Positions 23,396 to 34,751 of a DNA stretch of 64,000 nucleotides are shown here, piece by piece. The position numbers and the translations under genes are program-made. How positions within the stretch are numbered: the first letter of the stretch is position 1; every line of letters begins with the position of its first letter. Source of the stretch: Ambrosia x helenae (lineage: Eukaryota; Streptophyta; Magnoliopsida; Asterales; Asteraceae); the NCBI GenBank assembly GCA_030844895.1, contig CM061228.1, positions 35,278,626-35,342,625 of the forward strand. Direction: 5' to 3'. A model generated the notes under the pieces. It was not told the DNA's origin and made no database searches. It saw nothing but the letters and a program-made list of their open reading frames with translations.

Positions 23396-25615
23396 TCACC
23401 ACCTTGGTTTATCGCTTTTTAGTTTAGTTTTTATTGCTTTTCAGAAAAATACAAAAATCCAAAAATATGTTTTCCAGTTTTAGGTACAATTTATTTTCAG
23501 AAAAACCAAAAACATTGAAAAATTCAAAAAACCATAAGAATTAGAAAAACCCAAAATGATTTCCAGGAGAAAAAGGGGAAATGATAGTACATCAGTGGGG
23601 ATCTGACACATGCTAAAGAAATGTAATGCAATATAAGGCGTGTGTCTGAGTCTGTGTGATGTGTTGATAGGCTTCGTAGACCTATTACTGCGTGCCTGAT
23701 ACATACATATCAAACGAATTGTTGTGTGGATGAACTCCTCATGGGCATATGGTCTTAGTACCGTAATTTCGTTTGATAGGGTATTTGTACAAAATTCGGA
23801 GGTTTCGGGTCGTTATGTTATTAGTTGTCTGTGGATAGCCTTTCTGATCTTCTGGTGTAAGTCATTACGGACCTAGATCAGACAGGGTGTCTTTATAAAA
23901 GAGCTGTAAAGCCAAATCCTAAAGTTACCGAATTGAGGAACTTTCCATGTATGACGATAATCAAAGATTATCTATTACATCGTATCCAATCATTGATGCA
24001 AATCATGATTGATATTAGCCCTCAACCTGGTAGAGTGCACATGTTACTTTGTTGCATTGATTTGCTGACCTGTATACCTCTATGCCTCATACCTTGTAAA
24101 TTACAGATGACGAAAGCATAATCACGCGTTACAATGAGTCTTTGTGCATTTACTTCTTGATACGGGAGTATGTCGTGTGCGTGGGAACCACAGACAATTG
24201 AGTTTATACTATAGATAATAGTATCAGTCTAAAGCACTGCACAACAGTCTGCATGTGAGTTTATGTGGATCACAATATCAGCAGTTGCCAGATCACACAT
24301 TGTCTTTAATGATAATAAATCAAAAAGATCAACGGTGTGATCAGATTTCTCAATAACTGATATGATCCCCTTACCGGAAATCACAAAACATTTACTGCTT
24401 TATCTTTACATTTATGCATTTTACATTTCTCGTCAAAAATACAAAACTCAAAAAGATTTTAGGTGTGTTTTTAACAAAAAGTTTAGAAAATCCAAAAAGA
24501 TTTTACATTTCTATCTTATTTTTGATAGCTGATGGTGGTTGATGATGATTTTCTAAAACTTGATGGACCATTTGAGTTTTGTCATCTTTAAATAAGAAAT
24601 AATGAATGCCGGATACTTAAAAGTTGAAAAATATTTTGAACGGGACTCGTTTTTGAGATTTGGTAAAATTTTCAAAAATTCTAATTTTTCATTCGCCCCT
24701 TCGTTGGGTCGAAGGTGGAATTTTAACTGCTCATTCGAACCTTTCAAACGGTCGAATGTGAGTGTTCATGTGATATTTTCACATTCGAACCCTTTTTTCT
24801 ACATTCGAACCTTTAAATAGGGTCGAAGGTGGAAAAAGTTTCACATTCGCCCTAGTCAAATGGTCGAATGTGGAGCCTATATATACCCGATCTGCACATT
24901 CGACCCCCACATTCAAAATTTTTCAAAATTCTGTGATAAAGTGATCTTGTTACCCGTGCATTAAAAATTATATCATTGTGTTCGTCTTGATTCGCTGATC
25001 ATTTTGCTATATCATTTGCAGGTTATCATCAACTAAACAGTTCTTAATCATTGATTTTGTGCCTGAACCCTAAATGACATCAAACCTCAATTATAACCTG
25101 TTAATTGTCATAATATTTGATGAGGTTTCATTGCTTATGTGTTTTAGGGGGAGAATAAACAAAAACTAAGGTTTAAATCAAATCAGATTGTTCAATTGAT
25201 GTTTTAAAACCATCGAACCCTAGTTTTTAATTGAAAACACATAACCAATGGATAATAATTGAAATTGTTGATTGGAAATGTTTAATCGGTTATATTAGAG
25301 GGTATTCAAATCAAAATGGCATGATAAAACGAACCAAATCAAAATTTGATAATGAAGAAGATGAACAATCTCCTTCGCCCAAATTCAAACGGTTGAATGT
25401 GACTTTTTGGGCGAATGTAGATGTTCAAACGGTCGAAAGTGGAAATAAACGGTCGAATGTACATTTTTACCTACTATTTTTCACATTCGAACCTTTAATC
25501 CCACATTCGAACCTCTGATTTCACATTCGTACCCTCGAACGGTCGAATGTAGAATCTGAAAATCAAAAATTTCAAGTTTTGTTTATTTTTTCCGTTTTTA
25601 ACGTGTTTTCTTGAT
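23396..25615 (+). other. Copia element spacer between pol and the 3' ORF
   Basis: About 2.2 kb without a supported gene. It has a second cluster of GGTCGAA/TTCGACC motifs at 24700-24910 and a third at 25375-25555. A polypurine stretch AGGGGGAG lies at 25146-25153. Short ORFs at 24602 and 25231 run through the motif clusters and are not credible. Confidence 0.6.
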
Positions 25616-28600
25616 TTGTTTTGTAGTCTAATAATATCTGAACAAGAAAGTGCTGATGTTCCCGCTGGATCTTCAGAGCAGGCAACTGGAAAGGAACAGA
25701 TGGAAGAATTACCATTCGAACCGGCACACAACTGCTGTGCATTTATGGGAGATTTGAGGAAACATCAAGAGTTCACCGGCATTGTAGATTTCTTGAAAAG
25801 GAGCCGTGTGATAGTTTCCCCTCCTACCCCCGCTATCATTTATAAAGACCATCAACAGGAGTTCTGGAAGAATGCCAGAATGGACTACTAGAACAATGAA
25901 TCTGCAGTGGTAAGTACGATTCAGGGGGAGCTCGTGATCATTTTTGAAGATGACATCTAAGAAGCACTGAAGCTGCATGATGAAAAGAAGACAGATGCAA
26001 GAGAACTATCGTGGATTGAGCAGAGAAAGTGCTTCCTACGAATGAGTACAATGGACCGATAACTGATTATTCGTTACACAAAGAGAAGCTATGTCCTCAG
26101 TTCAAGTATCTCGCTCACGTCATGTTGCACGTATTTGGATCAGTGAGTGGAGGGTATGATGTTATGAGAAAGAGCAGTAGTTCTTTGATGGTTGCTCTTA
26201 TATTGAACAAGCCATTCAATGTATCTGGTATGATACTTGAACACATGCTGGAACCACTGAGAGGTTTAAAGAACAAGAAGTTTTTGCTATATCCGAGATT
26301 CATACATATGATACTTGATGAGAAGCACAAGAAGTTGAGAAGAGATCCTACCCAGGTCGTTGTACAGGATCACATGACCTGAACACACTTGTTAGAATGA
26401 AGGGATATAAGGGTGTGCCGTTGAATGAAAGACCACCTCACAAGAATCTGTTTGGTCATCTGATCAACCCAGGGTATGTAGATCCAAGGAAGAATAAGGT
26501 TAGACATGATAATAGTGATTCGGACGAAGACAATCCTCTATGTCCAGTTGATCCAGTTGCAAAGAGAAAGCGTCAGGTTGTGAACGTTGGTGCAAAGACT
26601 GGAAAAGGTAAAGAGAAACAAGATGATACTGAACCCGCTCAGAAGAAGGTTTCTAGAAGGAAGAAGAGTGTAGCCAAGAAAGGTTTACATCTAGTTGATG
26701 AAGTGTCTGTTGATTCTGAAGAGACACTAGAAGATGAGAGATGGGATTCGGAGAACGAGACTGTAAAGAGCACCACGCCCAAGGCCACTGTGGCTGGTGA
26801 GTCTGAGAGTCTTAATAAGTCCGTGGAAGAGCAAAGGACAAAAAGTCCTATTGCATTGGATGAGACAGATTAAGGTTTGGGATTGGGATCTGAAGACTTT
26901 GTAGGATCGCCAAAGACAGGTGAGAAACAAAAGAAGCCTGTGTATAAAAAGAAAGAGAACGTGGAGAAGCCGATGGAGAAAAGAGCTAGAGATATAGAGA
27001 GTTTGATTGCTGGAAAGAAATTGCCGGCAGCATCTAGTTCCAAATCACCCATCACATCCCCAGCAGCAAATAAACAAAAGACATCATCTGCTGCTAAACA
27101 AACTGAATTGCCAACTGATGAATTCAATGATGCATTGGATAGAGTGTTAAAGAAGTTGAAGAAAGGGAAGATTCCTGTTGCTGAAGCTTCAACACCTAAG
27201 GTTACTATAGACAGTGATGTGATGACTGCAGTGAACCAGAAGCTTGCTGACATGATGAAGATTATAAATCAGCAACAAGCAGAGATTGAACAGTTGAGAA
27301 ACAATGACAGAAAGCTGTTAGATGTTGTTGAATCATCACATGAGAATCATGAAGCTTTGGAAGCTAAGATTAAACAACTTCAGAAAGAAAACAAGAAGTT
27401 GTTGAAACATGAGCAGAGAAACACCAGGAGGTACATTGCTATAAAAGAGGAGAACAAGAAGCTGAAAGCAAGTAACAAGAGTATGGATAATCTGATTAAA
27501 TACTTGTACTCTAAAGCTCCTCAATTACAAGCTGGTGAAGAAGATAAAGAGCGTGATGAAGAGGAAGTTGATTATGAACCATCTGATTAAGAAGAAGAAG
27601 AAGATGATGAGTTGGATGAGGATGCCGGTGGTGCTCCTAAGAAGAAAAAGAAAGATGATGGTGATGATGATGGTTCAGGAGATGATTCAGGTGAAGGTAA
27701 TAGCTCTTCTAGTTTTGACAGTGATGATGATGATGACACTGATAAGTATAAGTGTGAAAAGAGAGGATCGGGAAAAGATACAGGAGAATCAAGTTCGAAA
27801 GCTCCTGGTGGAACCGTTGACGATGATAATATCTTTTGGAATGAGAAGATTAGATCTTTATTTGAAGATGACAAGAACTTATATCGCCAGATGTTGACTG
27901 ACAGAGTCTGGACGATAGAGATGACTGGCAGATTTCCTGAGATATTTGAGTCGAATGATTTGAGATTTGAGTTGGAGTACAATGATCCTGATTTAGAAGA
28001 TGGAGAAGTTTCTGCAGCCATGTCTAAGGAGATATTGGAGGGACTGGCGAAACAGGTTGGTAAGTCTTTGGAGGAGTTGATGGCTGATAATCAGATACCA
28101 AATATACCTGAAAAGAAGCAGGTAATCACTCCAATGACAGAGACGTTCCAGTATTTGAAGAGGTAGAGATTGAGGATATCACTAGCGAGGAATATCCAGA
28201 ATACTTTAAGAATAACAAAGACTCGGGATTTACTGGATTCACTGATGAGCTGTTGAGCCAGGCTGAGAAACGTGCTCATGAGAAGAGTAAGAAGTTTGTT
28301 GAAGAAGTGTTTCCAGATTGTCAAAAGCCAAACACTGAACAATCTGACGCTTTGAAAGAACTTTTAAGGAAGCTTAAAGAGAAAGAAGCTAACCGTCCAA
28401 AGATTGAAATTCAAGGTAGCTTTTACAAGTTTTATAATGATTTGTTTAAAGGCAAAACTCTCGGCTGGAAGTACTTGAGATAGCTGAAATGTGTCACGGT
28501 GAAATGGGAGAAAGGAATCCTGTACTTTGAAAGATTCCATGATATCAAAACACTTCCATACTGGGCTGTTAGAGATATCTGCAGACATGAGATGTTAGGT

Positions 28601-29233
28601 GCTTCAGTGAACAACCATTTGGTTGGTTATTTTGCAGATAGGATGGCCAGAGGGAGCAGGACAAAGTGGGACATATTTACTCCACAATATCCTAAGAGGA
28701 TTGTCCATAAGAAGGAGAAAGATGATATTACTGGGATGCCTAAGGTGACCTTGAAGTACAAACCACCGAAAGTGTTGAAACATATTCCGTTGATGCAGAT
28801 TCCACAACACTTTTCTAAAGATTTCATGTGGTGGTATTATGATTGGAAGACTGCAGAGGCTATTATCATTTTGAAGGATGGTGCGAAGGATTTCAAGAAG
28901 ATTCATATTTTTGATCCTATGTGGCTGATAAACTGCTCGCATGAAGATATCATCATGTTGTATTATAATCCGATCTATTGCGAAGCTAAAGATAGTGAAC
29001 AGGCAAGCAAATACCAACGTGTGGTATTCTTATGCTTTGCATGGGATGTGAATTCTGGGTATGATTTTGACAAGAAACTGGGGAAGTTTGTGAAAGTTCA
29101 AGATGTTAAAAAGAAGAAGCCGAAACAAACTCATGAACCAGTGATGACTAAGGAACAAAAGACGTTATTGCGCATCAAGCTTATGAACAAGACGATGGAC
29201 TATGAGCGAAAACTCAAGCAATCCAAGCAATAG
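25616..29233 (+). pseudogene. Copia element 3' extra ORF (env position), about 1,200 codons, broken
   Basis: The frame order is 25616-26060, 26029-26395, 26397-28166 and about 28170-29233, with stops at 25889, 26871, 27588 and 28481 and three frame changes. Visible parts are: an N-terminal globular segment (FMGDLRKHQEF, LLYPRFIHMILDEKHKK); a Lys/Glu-rich linker; a heptad-like coiled coil near 27230-27500 (INQQQAEIEQLRNND); a long acidic Asp/Ser run near 27600-27790; and a C-terminal globular segment with many aromatic residues (FMWWYYDWKTAEAII). I see no signal peptide or membrane segment. It sits where Sireviruses carry an env-like gene, but nothing visible says envelope. Function unknown. 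It ends just before the PPT. Confidence 0.75.
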
Positions 29234-29235
29234 TC

Positions 29236-29244
29236 GAGGGGGAG
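29236..29244 (+). other. Copia element polypurine tract
   Basis: GAGGGGGAG ends two bases before the 3' LTR and directly follows the 3' ORF stop. Similar AGGGGGAG strings occur at 22707-22714 (inside RT), 25146-25153 and 25923-25930. Confidence 0.85.
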
Positions 29245-29246
29245 TT

Positions 29247-29763
29247 TGTAGATGCATATATTGCGACTAATGCTATTGGATTGTGAATTACAAATGTTTT
29301 GTTTTCTGTCGAATGGTCGAAGGTGGTTTTATGGATGGTCGAATGTAGAATGAACGATCGAAGGTGCACATGGGAGGTTGAAGGAAGAATTTGTTTATGT
29401 ATGTGTCTTGGTTCGCCCACCTTAAACGGTCGAACCTGCACATTCGACCAAGTCTTTTGGGCGAATGTGCAGGCTATATAAGGTCGAATCAACTTTTTGA
29501 ATGTAACTTTTGGTCATTTGTTTTCCCTCCCTGCGTGTGTTCTCCCTAGGGTTATCTTTTGAGTCTGTAACAAGTGTTTTATCATTATTAACAACATTTT
29601 GACGTGTAAATGATTATGATTATGAATGAAATGATTATGTTAATGATGATTTCTGTGTTTTGCTAGTTTTATTATCATTTTGTGATCAATTCAGGGATTC
29701 CGCACTTGAATTGAACTTGTTTGATCATTATCTTTGTTGTTTAGACGATCCTACGCGCATACA
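29247..29763 (+). repeat. Copia element 3' LTR
   Basis: 517 bp matching 14790-15307, with TATATAA at 29475-29481 and the same GGTCGAA copies. The ORF at 29299-29481 is the same shadow ORF seen in the 5' LTR and is not a gene. Confidence 0.93.
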
Positions 29764-29768
29764 TATAT

Positions 29769-30499
29769 AACGAAAACATAGCATGAAAACATAATTGAAA
29801 GTAGTATTAGCATAAAAAGAAAGGCTCATTTAAAAAAATGGAGTGTTCCGGAACGGAACTAAGACTAACCAAAGTGATTCGAATTTTACCATTGAGTTTG
29901 GAAACATGCTTTGGCCTAATAGGTGGAAATACTCTCGCAGGAATTTTTGGTTAACGGTATTGACCCTTCCAGTTACTACATGTACCTTGTCATTGGAAAA
30001 TTTGAGACTTTGGAGAGATTGAAAAAAAATAAGGATTGAAATTAGTCGCTAAATTGTGGATTTCACTCCTATCTCACCGGTGTCGTTTTTTGAGTGTTTC
30101 TTTGCACTTGTCCAACGAGGTAGGAAATTAATTACAATACTCAATTAGTAAGTTTCCACTAGAACGAGAAGTTGTGAAATTTCCACCAAGGTAAGGAATT
30201 CACGCCAATCTTGGTGTAGTTTAAAAAAAACACAAAAAGAATAATGCGGATTGAAAGTTGTCACCAAAGTGAGGGTTTCACGCCTATTTTGGTGAGTTCC
30301 TTTCGTTTGTAGTATAAGAGTGTCTTTGAGTGTAGCATAATCCACCATAAGAAGGTAAATTTTTATAGTCCAAAAGAATAGAGTAGAAGCAATTTAGGAA
30401 GAAACAAGTATATTTAGCATGGTAAAGGAATGGTCAATAAGAGGTTCCTAACTATAGTCTTGGTCAATCATGGCAATTTTTCCTAATTCCCTATAGTCA
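29769..30499 (-). other. Outer element leader near the PBS, with repeated hairpins
   Basis: Non-coding 5' leader of the minus-strand outer element. It contains an imperfect repeated unit whose best copies, 30184-30216 and 30262-30294, each fold into a 7-bp stem with a 19-base loop. More diverged copies lie near 30045-30080 and 29869-29905. Confidence 0.65.
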
Positions 30500-30513
30500 T
30501 GGCTCTGATACCA
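30500..30513 (-). other. Outer element primer binding site
   Basis: On the minus strand TGGTATCAGAGCCA lies three bases past the LTR end GGTGTGACA. It matches the initiator methionine tRNA. It fixes the orientation of the outer element as minus. Confidence 0.93.
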
Positions 30514-30929
30514 ATCTGTCACACCCCAACCGATGGCGGAATACATTGAGGCGCGACTTGTGATAGATTGTTCAAAAACTTCATGATACTAGAATTTGTG
30601 ACAAATAATTTAAAGGTTTCATTTCATAATACTAAAAAAAAGAAGTACAAATTGTTCAAAAAGAAATACAACATTCATGATTTTATAGTTTAAAGCGGTG
30701 CGTTTCTGTAACATCGCATATTTTCCCCCAATTTTTAGTTAATAAAAAGAATATATTTGTTTTAAACAATATATGTTTTAAACACCTTAAACTGATAAAA
30801 AAATCGTTGAATCTCCATAATTAGCACGTTTTAAAAATATTTCGTATCATTTTCGGACTTAGATAATCATATTATGAATATATAATAATATAATTTTAGT
30901 AAAATAAATTCCAAAAAAAAGAATTGTGT

Positions 30930-31006
30930 GGACCGGACTCGAACCGGTGACCACAGCCGAGTCAGACAACTAACACCACACGCACCACCCAACTGAGCTA
31001 CTGCTC
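30930..31006 (-). other. tRNA-like module with Pol III A and B boxes
   Basis: On the minus strand, A box TAGCTCAGTTGG (30989-31000) and B box GGTTCGAGTCC (30935-30945) are correctly ordered, with about 43 bases between. The T arm pairs as ACCGG with CCGGT. The acceptor stem and D stem do not pair well, so this is not a working tRNA gene. It could be a SINE head or a captured tRNA relic. Confidence 0.65.
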
Positions 31007-31767
31007 ATTTTGTTTTAAATCTCAAAACAAACAGACTTAATACTTTCTTTTAAAAACCCAGTCAACCAAGCCAAAGTCAACAACGGCGAATCCCTTTCAT
31101 TTGATTCGAAAAATCACGCGTCTTCGATCTGCATATGGAAACAAACGTGATTGACGGATCATCAAGCGTATTCCACACGTCAATCGCAATCAAAACCTTC
31201 CATTGTAATGATAATCACACGTTTGTAAATATGGTTGAGTCAACATTCCAATTCGAGCATCTGATGCATTATATTATAAATTGATACCACGAGTAGCCTC
31301 TAAGAAGGCCGACTAAACCACACACAAACACAATTCGCTCTGTTAAGTCCAACAGATTCACGTATTAGAAGACCGGTTGACTTTCTTTTTGACCCACACA
31401 ATCGAGCCTTTATACATTCTGTAAGTTTAATTATAATTATGGGTTTTGTTTGTTTCGAATCATAGATCAAAAGCCCTATGGTTAATTGTGTTATTGATCG
31501 TTGATTTGATTTATTAGATAATCTAGGGTTCTTCATTCTTCTTAATTTGGGGATAATGATAATGCACACATGTGTTTAACTATAGCCTGAAACAGATTTA
31601 AAACAATCAACTGATTTGGATCAGATGGTTGATTCTTGTGTTGTTAAACAAAGGGTCTTGAGTTCGACCATAGCCTCCACGATTTTCTTTCTTCTTTTTA
31701 ACAATATAAATCTTTTAATCTCAAACACACTATATAATTATCTTAAATCAATAAATCTCGTTCTCAG

Positions 31768-31850
31768 GGTGTGGCTCAGTTGGAGAGCCACACTTGTGAT
31801 AAACCTTGACCCGGTCACAGACCCGGGTTCGATCCTCCCCAACAGCATAA
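31768..31850 (+). other. Second tRNA-like module, opposite orientation
   Basis: A box TGGCTCAGTTGG (31772-31783) and B box GGGTTCGATCC (31825-31835) are followed by a T run at about 31852, which would stop RNA polymerase III. As with the first module, a full cloverleaf does not form. It resembles the head of a tRNA-derived SINE. Confidence 0.65.
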
Positions 31851-34751
31851 ATTTTTTTGTTATCAATTTCCATGTTTTCTTTATATATTTTGATTAATAA
31901 TGCTATAATATATTTAAAATACTAAACATGGTTTATAAATTCTACAAAATTTATTTTATGTTATTCAAATGATAAACTTTATTATCCAAATTTTAGTTTT
32001 TCAAAAATCATTTATTTATTATATATAATAAATATTACAAATTTATTCAGTTACAATTATAAAATTCTATAAAAATATCAAAACAATTTTATAAAATTTC
32101 ACAAAAATTATCCTAAACTATGAAACAATAAATATTCCAGAAATGATTTTTATTTCTGAAAAATCATTTATTTAATATTTTTAATCGATTTTTGTTATTT
32201 TAATCATAAATAAATCATAATAAATTCATTTTCATTATTTTACATCAAAATTTCACATAAACTATTATTAATCATTTAGATCAGAAATATAAATTTTTGA
32301 TTTGAAATTTATAAATTTTAATATTTTTAAATATTAGGTCTATATTTTGTCAAATAAGTATTAATATATAAATATTCATGAATTAAGAAAATAATTTTAT
32401 AAAAATTATTTCACATTTATTACATTATAATCCAACTACTTTTAACTAATATTGGTCAGAAATATTTTTATTAATTATTTCTTTATTTATTAGAGTTATT
32501 TAACAATTATTCAAATTAATCATGAATCAATTATTAATCCCCAAATTTGGAACCCTAGCAGATTTTAGACTAGAAAACTTAGACTTAATAAGTTTTCCCC
32601 AACACTTATTTATTACCTTGAAATAGGGTGATATTTGGATACACACGAGCCACATTTGTTTATATATCAAGGGCCTCCATTCTAACACTAAGGTGAGTTT
32701 ACATAGCCCCTTTTTCTGTTTTACATTTTGCGGTGAAACATGTTTAAACATTTTTATACACTATCATTTACTCATTCTTACATTGTTGAAACTTGTGATT
32801 CAATTACACTATCATTTACTCATTCTATCATTTGACTGTAACAAAAAGACACAGTACAATCATTAACTCTGATCAAGCCGCCTGTTTAGATTATAGCGCT
32901 ATAGGTCTGACAAACCCATCCCCCCGCATAAATTCAGGGATGATCGAAAACAGTTACACTTTTACTAACTTGCGAGTTAGGTCTCAGTCGACACAAGGTT
33001 TGATTGTACAAAAGACGCATTGTTACATGTCGGACTCATATTCTATCATTACTCACTATTATGCTTCAAATATGATTGTTACACAACATATTGTTTTCAA
33101 CTATATGCAAAACCTATGTATTCTCACCAAGTATTTATAGTTGACCCCCCCATCTTTCCAACTTAACATGTTTCAGGTTTTATTTGCTATTGGAAGTTGT
33201 ACAAGTCTTGGAACACGTAGGAGCTTTGGATCTAGTTTATATTAATCAACTTTTGTAATTATTACTTGTAAGACAAATTTGTAAATTGTTTAATATTGTT
33301 CAACATTCATTTAGTACCATGAGCTATTGAACAATCGTTAATACGTGACATCCCGATGTTTCCGCCATCGGTTGGGGTGTTATAGTTTCTAAGTCCAATC
33401 CTAACGAGTTTCTTGAATCATCACATCAAATATATCCTGCAACATGTATAAAATATCCATCAGCACATAAAGCATTGGTGAGCATACTAGTTTTGACCTA
33501 CGTACATAGTATATGAAAGTTTTACTCAAATCATCATGTGATAGTCTTGCGCATACAGAACCATACAAAAGGCATCAACACTCGAATACACAAATGGAAA
33601 CTTAACATGACCCATAAAGGGAGCGGTGTGTCACTCCTATACCGCTATACATGTAAGTTGGGTTGTATGCTAATAGACAGTTGTATGTAAGAATTAGATT
33701 CTAGCATGGCATAGCATATAAGCATCTTAATTAGATTGAGCATAAGAGTATGAAAAAAGTTTAAGGTTTTTGTAAAGATACATGTTGAGCCCCAAAGAGT
33801 TAAAGAATAAAAAGGGGACAAGTATGAACTCACCTTAGGGTGCGTTAATAAATTCCCAAAAATGGGTCTTGAGAATTGAAGATTTTAGCTCCGAATAACT
33901 AGAATTAGAAAGGAAAGTGTTTTAGGTTCAAGAGTTGGATTATTAGATTCAAGAGAGTCAAGCAAGCCTTTTAGGTGAACCAAAGCACAAATTGCCTATA
34001 GGGCAATTCGGATGGTCATGAGTTGAAGTTAAACCAAGCACAAAATCACCATGAAGGTGATTAGGATGGTACGATTTAGAGTTAGGAATGTGAATCCATT
34101 TAAGAATGTTCATGTCATGACCACTTTGTTTATAGATAAAACATGAGTCTTGGACACGGTATTTCCCCTTTCTTGTATGGAACTAATCCGTATTACAAGA
34201 TGGGTCAAGAAATTGGTAAGGTAGGGTGTAACCACAAACCTTACAAGTTAATAGATTAATAGAGTTTTGAAAGTATCTATTTTAGTATTTACATAATATA
34301 ACTAAAAGTTTAAAGTAGTGTATGGTGACTTAGTTTGGAAGAGCCTTGGCATTCCTTTGTCAACCATTAACCATAACACAAGTTCATCCAATATTAAGTT
34401 ATTGGTGAACTTGGTTGGTATCACTACAACTAACCTTCTAGTGCATAAAAACAATAGAAGATGAACCACCTTTGAGGCCTCATTTTGGCGTCCTACTCAT
34501 ATTCATTTGCCATAGCAAACAAGAGTTAGGTCCTAGAGGTTTCTCCAAGGGGTTAGGAGAAGAAAAAGGAGTGAAGGAAGTGGAAGAAAAGTGAGGTTGA
34601 AGGTCAAGAAACTTACTGATTTGAATTAGAAAGTTTGCTTGAAGTTCTTGAAGGTTTGAGAGGTTTTGAGAGTGATTTAGGATTCAGCAAGTGTTAGGAA
34701 GTGTAGGGAATGGGGTATTTATAGGTGGGGTAAAGGGGCTGGGTAAATAAT

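Larger units (their letters stand above)
14790..29763 (+). mobile_element. Ty1/Copia element, about 15 kb, Sirevirus-like
   Basis: Both LTRs are present (14790-15307 and 29247-29763) and flanked by TATAT (14785-14789 and 29764-29768), a 5-bp target duplication. The order is gag, protease, integrase, RT, RNase H, the Copia order. Gag is long with a coiled coil, and a long ORF follows pol. Both traits fit the Sirevirus (Maximus/SIRE) lineage. The LTRs differ by about ten substitutions and one single-base indel by eye, near 98% identity, so it is fairly young, yet its frames are broken. Confidence 0.93.
30707..33384 (+). mobile_element. Solo LTR of a gypsy-type element, inside the outer 5' LTR
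   Basis: It is flanked by GTTTC at 30702-30706 and 33385-33389. The uninterrupted sequence GCGGTGCGTTTCTAAGTCC exists at about 9704 in the other LTR copy, which proves the insertion. It opens TGTAACATCGCATATTTTCC and closes CCATCGGTTGGGGTGTTATA. These ends resemble those of the outer LTR (TGTAACATCGCG, GGTTGGGGTGTGACA), but in opposite orientation. There is no PBS or coding region, so it is a 2.68-kb LTR left by recombination. It carries two tRNA-like modules in its first half and is very AT-rich in the middle. Confidence 0.88.

Noticed and set aside
25231..25518. 95-codon ORF before the Copia 3' ORF
   Set aside because: It runs through the GGTCGAA motif cluster and has low-complexity, non-protein-like composition.
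25616..29233. Retroviral envelope gene
   Set aside because: The position fits, but I see no signal peptide, transmembrane segment or cleavage site.
30930..31850. Functional tRNA genes
   Set aside because: A and B boxes are good, but acceptor and D stems do not pair, so they are listed only as tRNA-like modules.
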